DNA from: Acetivibrio cellulolyticus CD2
Lineage (GTDB): Bacteria > Bacillota > Clostridia > Acetivibrionales > Acetivibrionaceae
DNA: 64,000 bases
NCBI RefSeq assembly: GCF_000179595.2
Contig: NZ_JH556658.1
Span: 1-64,000, forward strand
Direction of reading: 5' to 3'
Shown one piece after another: positions 55,923-64,000 of this stretch (position 1 is its first letter; each line of letters starts with the position of its first letter). A program made the translations under genes and the position numbers. Under the pieces are notes generated by a model, which was not told where the DNA came from, searched no databases, and was given only the letters and a program-made list of their open reading frames with translations.

Positions 55923-56816
55923 TTGAGTGTAAGTTCAGTAAGTAATCAAAAGACAATTCAGCAAATAATTGATGATACTTCAGCTACAAAAGCTTCAGAA
56001 CGAAATACAGGTGAGCTTGGAAAAGATGAATTTATAAATCTTTTAGTTACACAGCTCCAATATCAGGATCCGCTTAACCCTCAGGATGATACACAATTTA
56101 TCGCGCAAATGGCACAGTTCAGTGCGCTTGAACAGATGCAGAATTTGAATACCAGTTACTCTGCAACTCAAGCCTTCGGCATGATTGGAAAAACTGTTAC
56201 TGCAAATCTTAAAGATGGTGATTCAAGTAAGACAAATACCATAACCGGCGAAGTTACCAGCGTTAAAATGCAGAGCGGTAAAGCTTACGTAATTGTAAAC
56301 GGTAACGATATACCTGTTGAAAATGTGCAGGAGGTTAAGGACGGCAGTCAGCTTAATGTTACAAATCTATCAGAGTATACAGGGCTTATTGGGTATGAAT
56401 GCGGTGGCTATGTTTATGATTCGGATTCCGGATCAATTGTCGGAGTTAAAGGTGTTGTAAAAGAGATTAACAAAGGTGCATATGAAAACTATGCTGTAAT
56501 GGATGGAGTAACTGTTAATGTAGCTGCTGTTGACAGCGGATCTGCTACTGTAAATTCCAAGTACAAAGAAGAATATCTTAAAAATAGTAAAGGCCAGGAA
56601 GTATCATTGATAATATCTGATGATTCAGGAAAACAGGCTTCCGTGAAAGCAGTTCTTAATGATTACAGCGTGTCCTCTGATGGCAGAATAAAGGCAGTAC
56701 TTGATGGTTTAAATGTTTCGGTTGACGGTATTACAAACATAAAGCCAGCAAAGACTGAAAGCGATGATACGAGCAGCAGTGAAACGCGAGATGCAGATAA
56801 TAGCGAAACTGTATAG
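55923..56816 (+). CDS. flgD: Flagellar hook cap protein FlgD
   Basis: A 297-residue hook assembly cap. The N-terminal segment LGKDEFINLLVTQLQYQDPL followed by PQDDTQFIAQMAQFSALEQM is the FlgD signature. The central part (about 75-130) is a FlgD-type SH3/Tudor-like region. The C-terminal half with repeated beta strands (VDGVTVNV, LNDYSVSSDGRIKAVLDGL) extends beyond the usual size of about 220. TTG start with GGAGG upstream. Confidence 0.9.
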   Translation: MSVSSVSNQKTIQQIIDDTSATKASERNTGELGKDEFINLLVTQLQYQDPLNPQDDTQFIAQMAQFSALEQMQNLNTSYSATQAFGMIGKTVTANLKDGDSSKTNTITGEVTSVKMQSGKAYVIVNGNDIPVENVQEVKDGSQLNVTNLSEYTGLIGYECGGYVYDSDSGSIVGVKGVVKEINKGAYENYAVMDGVTVNVAAVDSGSATVNSKYKEEYLKNSKGQEVSLIISDDSGKQASVKAVLNDYSVSSDGRIKAVLDGLNVSVDGITNIKPAKTESDDTSSSETRDADNSETV

Positions 56817-56833
56817 ATTAAGGCGGTGATGCT

Positions 56834-57226
56834 ATGATAATTAATAACAACATGTACAATCACCTGAATAAAGTTTCGGGGGGCGGGCTCAACAATCCCA
56901 CAGTCAATAAACCGAAAGAAAATGCTCAAAGTAGCTTTGATGAGATTTTAAAGGGAAAGATAAATGAAACTTCGGATATCAAATTTTCAAAGCATGCTCA
57001 GATGAGACTTGAGACAAGAAATATCAAGATTTCCGATGCTCAAAAGCAGAAGATCTCAAAAGCTTTGGACAAAGCTGAGGAGAAGGGTGTAAAAGACTCT
57101 TTGGTAATGGTTGATGATATAGCCCTGGTAGTGAACGTAAAGAACAGGACAGTAATAACTGCAGTAAATAGTAATGAGCTTAAGGAAAATGTATTTACCA
57201 ATATTGATGGTGCTGTATTTACTTAG
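56834..57226 (+). CDS. Flagellar operon protein (flg_new family)
   Basis: A 130-residue protein of the TIGR02530-type flagellar operon family, always encoded next to flgD/flgE in Clostridia and Bacilli. The core is DIKFSKHAQMRLETRNIKIS (about 48-67) and VKNRTVITAVNSNELKENVFTNIDGAVF at the end. Function is not established. It starts 18 nt after flgD with AAGGCGGTG upstream. Confidence 0.88.
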   Translation: MIINNNMYNHLNKVSGGGLNNPTVNKPKENAQSSFDEILKGKINETSDIKFSKHAQMRLETRNIKISDAQKQKISKALDKAEEKGVKDSLVMVDDIALVVNVKNRTVITAVNSNELKENVFTNIDGAVFT

Positions 57227-57242
57227 TACTTTGTGGTTTGAG

Positions 57243-57270
57243 TAAACAAATTAAGTAAACAAGCCGATAT
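57243..57270 (+). promoter_or_regulatory. Sigma-D (sigma-28) promoter upstream of flgE
   Basis: TAAA (57243-57246), a 16-nt spacer, and GCCGATAT (57263-57270), matching the B. subtilis sigma-D consensus TAAA-N14-16-GCCGATAT in every position. It lies in the gap between flg_new and flgE, about 100 nt before the flgE ATG. Confidence 0.8.
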
Positions 57271-57277
57271 AAATAAT

Positions 57278-57370
57278 GATAAAGCAGTTTTGTAGCCGGA
57301 CCCTTTCGGGAGGCTACCTATTCCGGACTGACAGAAGGAATAGAGGGACTCAAAGGAGGTCGATAGATTT
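57278..57370 (+). promoter_or_regulatory. Two-hairpin leader of flgE with GGA motifs (CsrA-type candidate)
   Basis: Hairpin 1: GTAGCC (57292-57297) with GGCTAC (57312-57317), containing an inner CCC/GGG stem. Hairpin 2: CTATTCC (57318-57324) with GGAATAG (57337-57343), with GGA in the 12-nt loop (57325-57327). The ribosome binding site AAAGGAGGT (57352-57360) adds another GGA. The arrangement of a GGA in a hairpin loop plus one in the Shine-Dalgarno resembles the CsrA-controlled flagellin leader of B. subtilis. No U-tract follows, so it is not a terminator. Confidence 0.5.
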
Positions 57371-58690
57371 ATGATGAGATCAATGTTTTCAGGTGTTTCT
57401 GGTTTGCGTGCACACCAGACCAAGATGGACGTAATCGGTAACAACGTTGCCAACGTAAATACTGTTGCATACAAGTCTGGAAGAGTGACTTTCCAGGAAG
57501 TGTTCAGTCAAACTATAAAAGGCGCGGGTGCACCCGATACTGCTACAGGCCGCGGAGGAACAAACCCGATGCAGGTAGGTTTGGGTATTGGTGTTAGCTC
57601 TGTTGATACAATTACAACGAGAGGTAGCTTGCAAAGAACCGACAATCCTACTGATTTGGCTATTGAAGGCGATGGTTTTTTCATTGTAAAGGGCGGAAGT
57701 GCTGATACATATCGTTTTACAAGAGCCGGCAATTTTGGCATTGATAAGACAGGAAACCTGGTAACAGGAAGCGGAATGAATGTTTACGGATGGCAGGCTT
57801 ATACCAGAGAAACCGATGGAACATATAATTATGACACCGAAAATCCTATTGAGCCTATAAACCTTTATTCGGATATTCCAAACAAAAATAAGAGAATGAT
57901 AGCTGCAAAGGCTACTACTTCGTCTGTTTTTGCCGGTAACCTTGATGCTTCATACGAATCATTAGGAAGCGGAGCTTCAGCAGGAAATGTACAGTTTAGT
58001 GTTCCAATGACGGTTTATGACTCTTTGGGTAATTCTTACAGTATAAATGTAGATTTGTGGAAAATATCCGTTGGCAGCAGCGGTAGTGAATGGAATTGGG
58101 CTATTGACACAGGTTCGGGATCAACAGCATCATCTGCCAGCGGAACAATTTCGTTTGACAGTGAAGGTCAGATAATAGCTTCAGGGACCTCCGTAAATCC
58201 TGCTATATCCATAATTCCGCCAGAAAGTGTAGGCTCAGAGCCGATAGATGTATTATTTGATTTCTCAAAACTTACAATGTATTCCGCTGACAGTTCGGCA
58301 AAACCTACAAGTGTTGACGGTTATTCCACAGGAACGCTTGTAAGTTTTAGCATAGGTTCGGATGGAATAATAACGGGTATATACAGCAATGGACAGCAGC
58401 AGCCTTTAGGATTAATTGCACTGGCAAGTTTTGAAAACCCTGCAGGTCTCCAGAAGTCAGGTAATAATATGTTTATACCTACAACGAACTCAGGCGATTT
58501 CAAGAAAGGTGTAAAGGCAGGGTCTGAAGGAGTTGGAACCTTAAATCCAGGTACACTTGAAATGTCAAATGTTGACCTATCTACTGAATTTACTGATATG
58601 ATAGTGACCCAGAGAGGTTTCCAGGCAAATAGCAGAATAATTACAACATCTGATGAAATGCTGCAGGAATTGGTTAACTTAAAGAGATAA
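57371..58690 (+). CDS. flgE: Flagellar hook protein FlgE
   Basis: A 439-residue axial protein exported to form the hook. N-terminal signature RAHQTKMDVIGNNVANVNTVAYKSGR (about 12-37), FQEVFSQT, the D1/D2 domains, and the C-terminal GTLEMSNVDLSTEFTDMIVTQRGFQANSRIITTSDEMLQELVNL, all typical of FlgE/FlgG-type hook proteins. Length is normal. AAAGGAGG lies 11 nt upstream of the first of two ATGs. It appears to be a separate transcription unit, with its own sigma-D promoter and terminator. Confidence 0.94.
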   Translation: MMRSMFSGVSGLRAHQTKMDVIGNNVANVNTVAYKSGRVTFQEVFSQTIKGAGAPDTATGRGGTNPMQVGLGIGVSSVDTITTRGSLQRTDNPTDLAIEGDGFFIVKGGSADTYRFTRAGNFGIDKTGNLVTGSGMNVYGWQAYTRETDGTYNYDTENPIEPINLYSDIPNKNKRMIAAKATTSSVFAGNLDASYESLGSGASAGNVQFSVPMTVYDSLGNSYSINVDLWKISVGSSGSEWNWAIDTGSGSTASSASGTISFDSEGQIIASGTSVNPAISIIPPESVGSEPIDVLFDFSKLTMYSADSSAKPTSVDGYSTGTLVSFSIGSDGIITGIYSNGQQQPLGLIALASFENPAGLQKSGNNMFIPTTNSGDFKKGVKAGSEGVGTLNPGTLEMSNVDLSTEFTDMIVTQRGFQANSRIITTSDEMLQELVNLKR

Positions 58691-59036
58691 TTAAGGAATA
58701 GTGCCCCGCAACGTAATTTTTTCTAAGTTATGTGCGGAGCACAAAAAGAGGAAGTTCATTTTTTCATTATGTGTGATTATTAAATTAGTAACATAAAAAA
58801 GTAAAGCGTATAAATTATGTGTTATTCTAAAAAGTTTGTTTCCATAAACAAACTTTTTAGAATATTTGTAATTGGCAAATATTTTTAAAAGAAATTCTAA
58901 TAATTTTAGAGGAATATCCGGGACCTATGAAGAATAAGTAGTAAATCAACACCGATTTATAATAAATTTCAACAAAAAAACTTATATTTTTGCAAAAAAA
59001 ATAAATTTTCTATTGAGTTTTTGAGGTAAAAATATT
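58691..59036. other. Intergenic region after flgE
   Basis: 346 nt. It holds the terminator at 58823-58864 but no ORF. A GAGGTAAA (about 59024) serves as the flbD ribosome binding site. A promoter for flbD and the genes behind it is expected here but was not found. Confidence 0.55.
58823..58864. terminator. Long perfect hairpin terminator after flgE
   Basis: Arms 58823-58841 and 58846-58864 pair perfectly over 19 bp around the loop CCAT. The stem contains AAAAAGTTTGTTT and its complement, so T-tracts are present on either strand. Confidence 0.85.
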
Positions 59037-59237
59037 ATGATTGTATTGACTAAATTAAATGGATCAAAATTTGTCCTAAATAGTGAACTGATTGAAAGTC
59101 TTGAAGGAACACCAGATACTGTTATTTCTACAACGACCGGCAAAAAGATTGTAGTTGCGGAAAATGTTGAAGAAGTAGTCGAAAAAGTAATACAATATAA
59201 AAGGAAAATATTCTGTAATTTATTATCTAATAATTAA
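59037..59237 (+). CDS. flbD: FlbD/SwrD-like flagellar protein
   Basis: A 66-residue protein with the FlbD signature: MIVLTKLNGSKFVLNSELIE and TTGKKIVVAENVEEVVEKV. SwrD of B. subtilis, from the same locus, affects flagellar torque. Complete. In many clostridia motA and motB lie between flbD and fliL; here they do not, and a 190-nt gap takes their place. Confidence 0.9.
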   Translation: MIVLTKLNGSKFVLNSELIESLEGTPDTVISTTTGKKIVVAENVEEVVEKVIQYKRKIFCNLLSNN

Positions 59238-59427
59238 CTGATCTTATGGGAGTTCAATAAAAAAATTGGTTTAATATGTATTGTTACTTACGAGCATTAA
59301 TAAGGGATATTTTTTAAGATATTCTTATCAAGAAGACCATTGATTTAACCTGCTGTTTATTTAAGTTTCAAAGTTATATAGCTGTGCCCGATTGTATAGT
59401 TTTTCTAAGGATAAAGGGGGCATAAAG

Positions 59428-59937
59428 TTGGAGGGTAAAAGTAGTGGTTTTTTCGTTCTTATCGGTATAGTAGCATTTCTTTCATTAGCTCTTGTGTTAT
59501 TGGCAGGATATGTGTTTTTTGTGCGCGGAAGCGATGGTGATAAGGCTGCAGAACCGGAAAAGAAAATAACGGTTCCAAAAGATGATGAATTATCCTTGCA
59601 TCAAATGTTTGATAAAAACATTGCCTTTAATTTGAAGAGCAGTGAAAAAGATACCAGTATTCATATCATTTTAGTTAATCTACAAGTGCAGTATTATACT
59701 AAGTTGGATGGTATTGAGAGTACAACGGTGAAGATTGAATCTAATAAGAGCAAGCTTTCGGAAATGGTAGGTACATATTTCCAGGGTTTGACTATTGATG
59801 ATGTCAAAAAAACAGATGCTAAAGAAAAGGCAAGAGCTGATCTTAAGAAAATGATGAATGATTATTTACTTCAAAATGAAACAATTAATGGTGAACTTGT
59901 TTACAGCATTATATTTGAATATTGGTTCTATCAGTAG
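59428..59937 (+). CDS. fliL: Flagellar basal-body-associated protein FliL
   Basis: A 169-residue single-TM protein (helix at about 6-28, GFFVLIGIVAFLSLALVLLAG) with an outer FliL domain (YTKLDGIESTTVKIE ... LRRMM-like LKKMMNDYLL). It rings the stator unit and supports torque or stator function. Start TTG at 59428 with AAAGGGGG upstream; the frame from 59392 reads over the ribosome binding site. Thirteen nucleotides before fliM. Confidence 0.88.
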   Translation: MEGKSSGFFVLIGIVAFLSLALVLLAGYVFFVRGSDGDKAAEPEKKITVPKDDELSLHQMFDKNIAFNLKSSEKDTSIHIILVNLQVQYYTKLDGIESTTVKIESNKSKLSEMVGTYFQGLTIDDVKKTDAKEKARADLKKMMNDYLLQNETINGELVYSIIFEYWFYQ

Positions 59938-59950
59938 GAGGTGGTTATAA

Positions 59951-60940
59951 ATGGGTGATATTCTATCACAAAATGAAATAGACGAGCTGCTCAAAGCCCT
60001 GAATACTGGAGAAATTGATGTCCAGCATATGACCACAACACCCGAAGAGAAGAAGATAAGAAATCACGATTTTAGAAGGCCGAGCAAGTTTGCCAAGGAC
60101 CATATGAAAACGCTCAATATCATACATGATAACTATGCAAGACTGCTGACAAACTTTTTATCAGGTTATTTAAGGACACTTGTGCAGGTTGCAGTTATTT
60201 CAGTTGAAGCGATAGCATATTATGAATTCAATAATTCAATATCAAATCCGGCAGTACTTGCTATTGTTGATTTTTCTCCCTTATCGGGATCGATTATTTT
60301 TGAGATGGCTCCTCCCATTGCGTATGCATTAATTGATAGGATACTTGGTGGTAAGGGTTCTCCAATGGAAAAGATTAGAGAATTTACTGAGGTTGAACTT
60401 GCCATTATTGAAAGAATTATTATTCAAGTTCTAAACCTTATGAGGGAGCCATGGGAAAATGTTATTGCGATAAGACCAAGGCTTGAAAAAATTGAGACTA
60501 ATGCACAATTTGCCCAGATAATATCTGCAAACGAAATGGTAGCATTAATAACTTTAGGTGCAAAAATAGGCGATGTTGAGGGAATGATTAATATCTGCAT
60601 ACCGCATATGGTGGTTGAACCGATAGTATCAAAACTTAGTACAAAGTTCTGGTTCTCTAATAGTGAGAAAGAGAAAACAAATGAAAGCAAGGATACTATT
60701 GAGCTTAAAATTGAAAATACCAAGGTACCAGTCAGAGCAGTTTTAGGAAGGTCAACAATTCTGGTAAATGACTTTTTGGAGTTGCAGCCAGGGGATGTAA
60801 TACCTTTAGATTCCAGTGTTAGTGGAAATCTTGAAATTTTGGTTGGTGACCTTTTAAAGTTTTATGGCACTCCTGGAGTAAAGAAGAACAGGGTTGCAAT
60901 AAAGGTTAATGAAGTTGTAAGAGGAGAGGAGGAAGAGTAG
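59951..60940 (+). CDS. fliM: Flagellar motor switch protein FliM
   Basis: A 329-residue switch protein of the C-ring. N-terminal CheY-P-binding motif LSQNEIDELLKALN (about 4-17), middle CheC-like domain with MAPPIAYALIDRILGG, and a C-terminal SpoA/FliN-like domain (VPVRAVLGRSTILVNDFLELQPGD). TAGGAGGTGG upstream. fliY begins just 1 nt after its stop. Confidence 0.95.
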   Translation: MGDILSQNEIDELLKALNTGEIDVQHMTTTPEEKKIRNHDFRRPSKFAKDHMKTLNIIHDNYARLLTNFLSGYLRTLVQVAVISVEAIAYYEFNNSISNPAVLAIVDFSPLSGSIIFEMAPPIAYALIDRILGGKGSPMEKIREFTEVELAIIERIIIQVLNLMREPWENVIAIRPRLEKIETNAQFAQIISANEMVALITLGAKIGDVEGMINICIPHMVVEPIVSKLSTKFWFSNSEKEKTNESKDTIELKIENTKVPVRAVLGRSTILVNDFLELQPGDVIPLDSSVSGNLEILVGDLLKFYGTPGVKKNRVAIKVNEVVRGEEEE

Positions 60941-60941
60941 C

Positions 60942-62174
60942 ATGGGTGACATGTTATCGCAGGCTGAAATTGATGCTTTGCTAAATGGAGGATCAATTCC
61001 TGATAGCGGTAGTAATGCCAGTGCTAACGACGGCGAGTCTGAACTTTCAAGTCAGGAAGTTGATGCACTAGGCGAAGTAGGCAATATTAGCATGGGTACA
61101 TCAGCTACTACGCTTTATGCCCTTTTAGGACACAAAGTACTGATTACTACTCCTCAGGTTACTGTATGTTCATGGGAAGAGTTATCAGAACATTACAGAA
61201 CAAATTATGTTGCTGTAAAAATTGAGTATACTGAGGGACTTAATGGTGCAAATCTTCTAGTTCTAAAGGAAAATGATGCAAAAGTAATTACCGACCTTAT
61301 GATGGGTGGTGATGGAAGCAATATTTCAGGAGAACTTACAGATCTTCACTTAAGTGCGATTGGCGAGGCTATGAACCAGATGATTGGTTCAGCGGCAACA
61401 TCAATGTCATCAATGTTTGATAAAAGAGTGGATATATCTCCTCCAAGAGCTTTTTGTATGACATTTGATAACCAGCAGGAAGATGTTTTTCAACCAGAGG
61501 ATAGGTTAGTCAAAATTGCATTCAAGATGGTAATCGGGGAGTTGGTAGATAGTGAGATAATGCAGTTGATACCTTTAAAATTTGCCAAATCTCTTGTTGA
61601 TAACCTTATAAATGCAAATTCAGAAGCTGTTGCGCCACCGCAGAATAATAACAGCAGTGCATCTTCTGTTAAAAATACACCACAGGTACAACCGCCGCCT
61701 CAGCAGCCACAACAGCAGTATACGGAGCAATATCCTCAGCAACAGCAGTATCCACAGCAACAATACCAACAGCAGTATCCACCACAGCAATATCCTCCAA
61801 TGCAGCAGGGGATGGGACAGCCGTTTTATGGACAGGCTCCGCAGGAGCAGGGGAGGTTCAGAGAACCCATTAATGTTCAGCCGGCACAGTTCCAAGCATT
61901 TGATGATGGCATGATATCTTTTGAACGAAAGAATATTGGACTTATAATGGATGTGCCATTGCAGGTCACGGTAGAATTAGGGAGAACCAACAGGCTTATT
62001 AAGGATATTTTGGAATTTGGACCAGGTTCTATAATCGAGTTGGATAAACTGGCAGGTGAGCCCGTAGATATCCTTGTAAACGGTAAAGTGATAGCAAAAG
62101 GGGAAGTTGTTGTAATTGATGAAAGTTTTGGTGTAAGAATTACCGATATTATACATCCTTCAAAGAGGCTTTAG
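60942..62174 (+). CDS. fliY: CheY-P phosphatase/switch protein FliY
   Basis: A 410-residue Gram-positive switch protein. N-terminal CheY-P-binding SQAEIDALLNGG, a CheC-type phosphatase domain with the E-x2-N motif (LGEVGNISMGTSATTLYALL, about 42-61) and a second such motif (AIGEAMNQMIGSA), a Pro/Gln-rich linker (about 228-305, with many QQ and YPQQ), and a C-terminal FliN/SpoA domain (VPLQVTVELGRTNRLIKDILEFGPG). It removes phosphate from CheY-P and completes the C-ring. The linker is unusually long and repetitive. Confidence 0.95.
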   Translation: MGDMLSQAEIDALLNGGSIPDSGSNASANDGESELSSQEVDALGEVGNISMGTSATTLYALLGHKVLITTPQVTVCSWEELSEHYRTNYVAVKIEYTEGLNGANLLVLKENDAKVITDLMMGGDGSNISGELTDLHLSAIGEAMNQMIGSAATSMSSMFDKRVDISPPRAFCMTFDNQQEDVFQPEDRLVKIAFKMVIGELVDSEIMQLIPLKFAKSLVDNLINANSEAVAPPQNNNSSASSVKNTPQVQPPPQQPQQQYTEQYPQQQQYPQQQYQQQYPPQQYPPMQQGMGQPFYGQAPQEQGRFREPINVQPAQFQAFDDGMISFERKNIGLIMDVPLQVTVELGRTNRLIKDILEFGPGSIIELDKLAGEPVDILVNGKVIAKGEVVVIDESFGVRITDIIHPSKRL

Positions 62175-62340
62175 GAATGCCGAAAAGAAAACTTCGGCAA
62201 GAACTTCAGTGCCTCATATCTATTGGTTGGGTGAGTACTTATTGAAATAGCAATCAAAAATTTCAAAATACATTTAGGCATTTTGTTTACAATACCATCC
62301 GGAAGTAGTAAAGACTATAATTTAAGGAGAGGGATATATA

Positions 62341-62703
62341 ATGAGTAAAAAAATTCTAATTGTTGACGACGCAGCGTTTATGAGAATGATGATTAAGGAT
62401 ATCCTTACAAAAAACGGTTATGAAGTTGCTGGTGAGGCTGAAAATGGAGCACGTGCTATCGATAAGTTTAAGGAGTTAACTCCAGACTTGGTAATAATGG
62501 ACATAACTATGCCGGAAGTAGACGGAATAGCAGCTGTTAGAGAAATAAAAAAGATCAATTCTGATTCGAAGATAATAATGTGTTCCGCAATGGGGCAGCA
62601 GGCAATGGTAATTGAGTCTATCCAGGCGGGTGCAAGGGATTTTATTGTAAAGCCATTCCAGGCAGAAAGAGTTGTAGAAGCAGTTAAGAAAGTATTGGGT
62701 TAA
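62341..62703 (+). CDS. cheY: Chemotaxis response regulator CheY
   Basis: A 120-residue receiver domain without output domain. Asp-Asp at 8-9 (VDDAAFMR), phosphoacceptor Asp54 (VIMDITMP), Thr/Ser83 position (MCSAMGQ) and Lys105 (VKPFQA). Phosphorylated by CheA, it binds FliM/FliY to switch rotation. A 165-nt gap after fliY; AAGGAGAGG precedes the ATG. Confidence 0.93.
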   Translation: MSKKILIVDDAAFMRMMIKDILTKNGYEVAGEAENGARAIDKFKELTPDLVIMDITMPEVDGIAAVREIKKINSDSKIIMCSAMGQQAMVIESIQAGARDFIVKPFQAERVVEAVKKVLG

Positions 62704-62756
62704 TACCTGTAACGTAAACAAAACTATAGCTGTTAAAGCTGGACAAGGAGTATCAA

Positions 62757-63263
62757 ATGAGCGGCTTTGGTGACATGCTGATTAGCATTTTTGTGTTTGT
62801 TATTGTTTTTGGCTCGATACTCTTTTTGGCATATGTTACTACCAAGTTTGTTGGTAATAAGTCGGGAAGGGCTATGAAAGGGAAGTATGTCAATATTGTT
62901 GAAACAGTTAGCTTAGGACTCGACAGCAAGCTTCATCTTGTAAAGATTGGCGAAGAATTTGTGCTGATAAGTGCATCGGGTAAGAATGTTCAACTGCTTA
63001 CAAAAGTTGATATGGGGGGCTATACTGAAGAGGAAATTTCAGGTAGTGGAAATTCCTTTGATTTTAAAGAAATTTTTGAAAAGTATATTCAGAACTTTAA
63101 AGGCAAGCAGAGCACTAAGGGAGATGTAAAGTCAGAAGATAGTAGTAGTAACGAGGATAAAAGTTTTCGGCATAATCTTGAAAAATTAAAGACGATAACA
63201 TCAAGAGTAGGAAAGTATGATACCAAAGGCGGAGATGAAAACACTAATGGGAATCAAGGTTAA
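62757..63263 (+). CDS. fliO: Flagellar biosynthesis protein FliO/FliZ
   Basis: A 168-residue protein with one N-terminal transmembrane helix (about 7-29) and a cytoplasmic domain with GKYVNIVETVSLGLDSKLHLVKIGEEFVLI, typical of the FliO/FliZ family that helps assemble FliP. The C-terminus is a charged, low-complexity tail (GDVKSEDSSSNEDKS). It overlaps the start of fliP. Confidence 0.88.
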   Translation: MSGFGDMLISIFVFVIVFGSILFLAYVTTKFVGNKSGRAMKGKYVNIVETVSLGLDSKLHLVKIGEEFVLISASGKNVQLLTKVDMGGYTEEEISGSGNSFDFKEIFEKYIQNFKGKQSTKGDVKSEDSSSNEDKSFRHNLEKLKTITSRVGKYDTKGGDENTNGNQG

Positions 63264-64000
63264 GTACTTTGTAACTGTTACGCTATTACTTATAGTTTTG
63301 GTAGTTCTGGCGTCAAATGTATATGCTGAGCCTGATTTAACGTTGCCCAAAGTTAATGTGAGTGTGGGAACTTCCAATACTCCCGAAGATTTTACTTCAA
63401 GTGTGCAGGTTTTACTGCTGCTGACTGTCTTGTCATTGGCGCCTTCGATATTGATGATGATGACAAGCTTCACGAGGGTAATAATTGTTCTATCTTTTTT
63501 AAGAAATGCTTTGGGAACTCAGCAGATGCCGCCGAATCAAGTGTTGATTGGGCTAGCTTTGTTTTTAACCTTGTTTATAATGAATCCTGTAATTACCGAA
63601 ATAAATGAAACTGCATATAAGCCTTATTCGAATAAGGAAATAACTCAGCAAGTTGCTTTGGAAAGATCATCTAAAACGATTAAGACTTTTATGTTAAAAC
63701 AAACGGAAAAGAAGGATCTTGCATTATTTGTATCGCTTTCGGGAACTAAGACTCCAATAAAAGAGCAAGAAGTGCCAAATCTTCCGCTCACTACAATAAT
63801 TCCTGCTTTTTTGATAAGTGAACTGACAACTGCGTTCAAAATGGGATTTTTAATATATTTACCTTTTCTTGTAATTGATCTGGTTGTTTCAAGTACGTTG
63901 ATGTCTATGGGAATGATGATGCTTTCTCCGGTAATGATTTCACTTCCGTTTAAAATATTGCTTTTTATTATGGTTGGAGGCTGGAATCTTTTATCACAAA
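63247..64000 (+). CDS. fliP: Flagellar export gate protein FliP (3' end outside window)
   Basis: An open frame to the window end, 251 codons visible. Signal peptide-like N-terminus (KYFVTVTLLLIVLVVLAS), then FliP core segments LSLAPSILMMMTSFTRVIIVLSFLRNALG and MPPNQVLIGLALFLTLFIM, and near the edge FKMGFLIYLPFLVIDLVVSSTLMSMGMMMLSP, the hallmark of the type III export gate. The ATG at 63247 has GGCGGAG about 12 nt upstream; an ATG at 63235 in the same frame is possible. It overlaps fliO by 17 nt. A few more residues should follow. Confidence 0.93.
   Translation, partial: MGIKVKYFVTVTLLLIVLVVLASNVYAEPDLTLPKVNVSVGTSNTPEDFTSSVQVLLLLTVLSLAPSILMMMTSFTRVIIVLSFLRNALGTQQMPPNQVLIGLALFLTLFIMNPVITEINETAYKPYSNKEITQQVALERSSKTIKTFMLKQTEKKDLALFVSLSGTKTPIKEQEVPNLPLTTIIPAFLISELTTAFKMGFLIYLPFLVIDLVVSSTLMSMGMMMLSPVMISLPFKILLFIMVGGWNLLSQ

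Noticed and set aside
57290-57345. Terminator between flg_new and flgE
   Set aside because: Two hairpins are present but no T-tract follows, and they lie downstream of a sigma-D promoter, so they are taken as a leader.
1-64000. CRISPR arrays, tRNA and rRNA genes
   Set aside because: I saw no regularly spaced repeats and no cloverleaf or rRNA stretches on either strand, though a reading by eye could miss a single tRNA.

Overview
The window (about 35% G+C by eye) comes from a motile, endospore-forming, cellulolytic low-G+C Gram-positive anaerobe. It is most likely in the Acetivibrio/Ruminiclostridium group of Clostridia. The grounds are two secreted cellulases (GH5, GH9) that end in type I dockerins, a cohesin-bearing surface protein, an SLH protein carrying carbohydrate-binding modules, a gerA-type spore germination operon and a Gram-positive style fla/che operon that includes fliY. 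The species cannot be fixed from the sequence alone.

Layout. 1-4440 is a graveyard of mobile DNA: the 3' end of an IS66-family transposase gene with its terminal repeat, then two different group II introns, both without their 3' domains. 4443-10387 holds accessory genes: two GNAT acetyltransferases, a VOC protein, a zinc-ribbon/TPR membrane protein with a membrane metalloprotease, and an RsmB-like protein that has lost both catalytic cysteines. 10502-14830 (minus strand) carries a divergent GH77 amylomaltase and a GH5 dockerin cellulase. 15511-22919 has an LtaS-like phosphotransferase and a compact cluster (alpha/beta hydrolase with a cysteine nucleophile, two adenylate-forming ligases, a free carrier protein, a type II thioesterase) that looks like a small carrier-protein-dependent acyl pathway. 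23082-33833 is mostly surface and cellulosome related: the cohesin protein, a nitroreductase, the 1288-residue CBM6/malectin/SLH protein, cytidine deaminase (minus), a TPR protein and the GH9 dockerin cellulase.

34054-39216 is a five-gene germinant-receptor operon (A, C, small D-like subunit, B, B') behind a sigma-G-like promoter. 39421-46016 holds yifB/comM, dprA, topA and trmFO. 46561-64000 is the fla/che operon flgB-flgC-fliE-fliF-fliG-fliH-fliI-fliJ-ylxF/motE-fliK-flgD-flg_new-flgE-flbD-fliL-fliM-fliY-cheY-fliO-fliP, with fliP running off the end.

Points most worth checking: flgE sits behind its own near-perfect sigma-D promoter and a GGA-containing two-hairpin leader and is followed by its own terminator; the adenylation/carrier/thioesterase cluster has no condensing enzyme; a cohesin is mounted on duplicated copper-amine-oxidase-like domains; a malectin-like domain is apparently split by two CBM6-like modules; and a structured element next to the second intron has a 30-nt relative 4.6 kb away. 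Many start sites below were moved downstream of the longest possible reading frame to fit a ribosome binding site.
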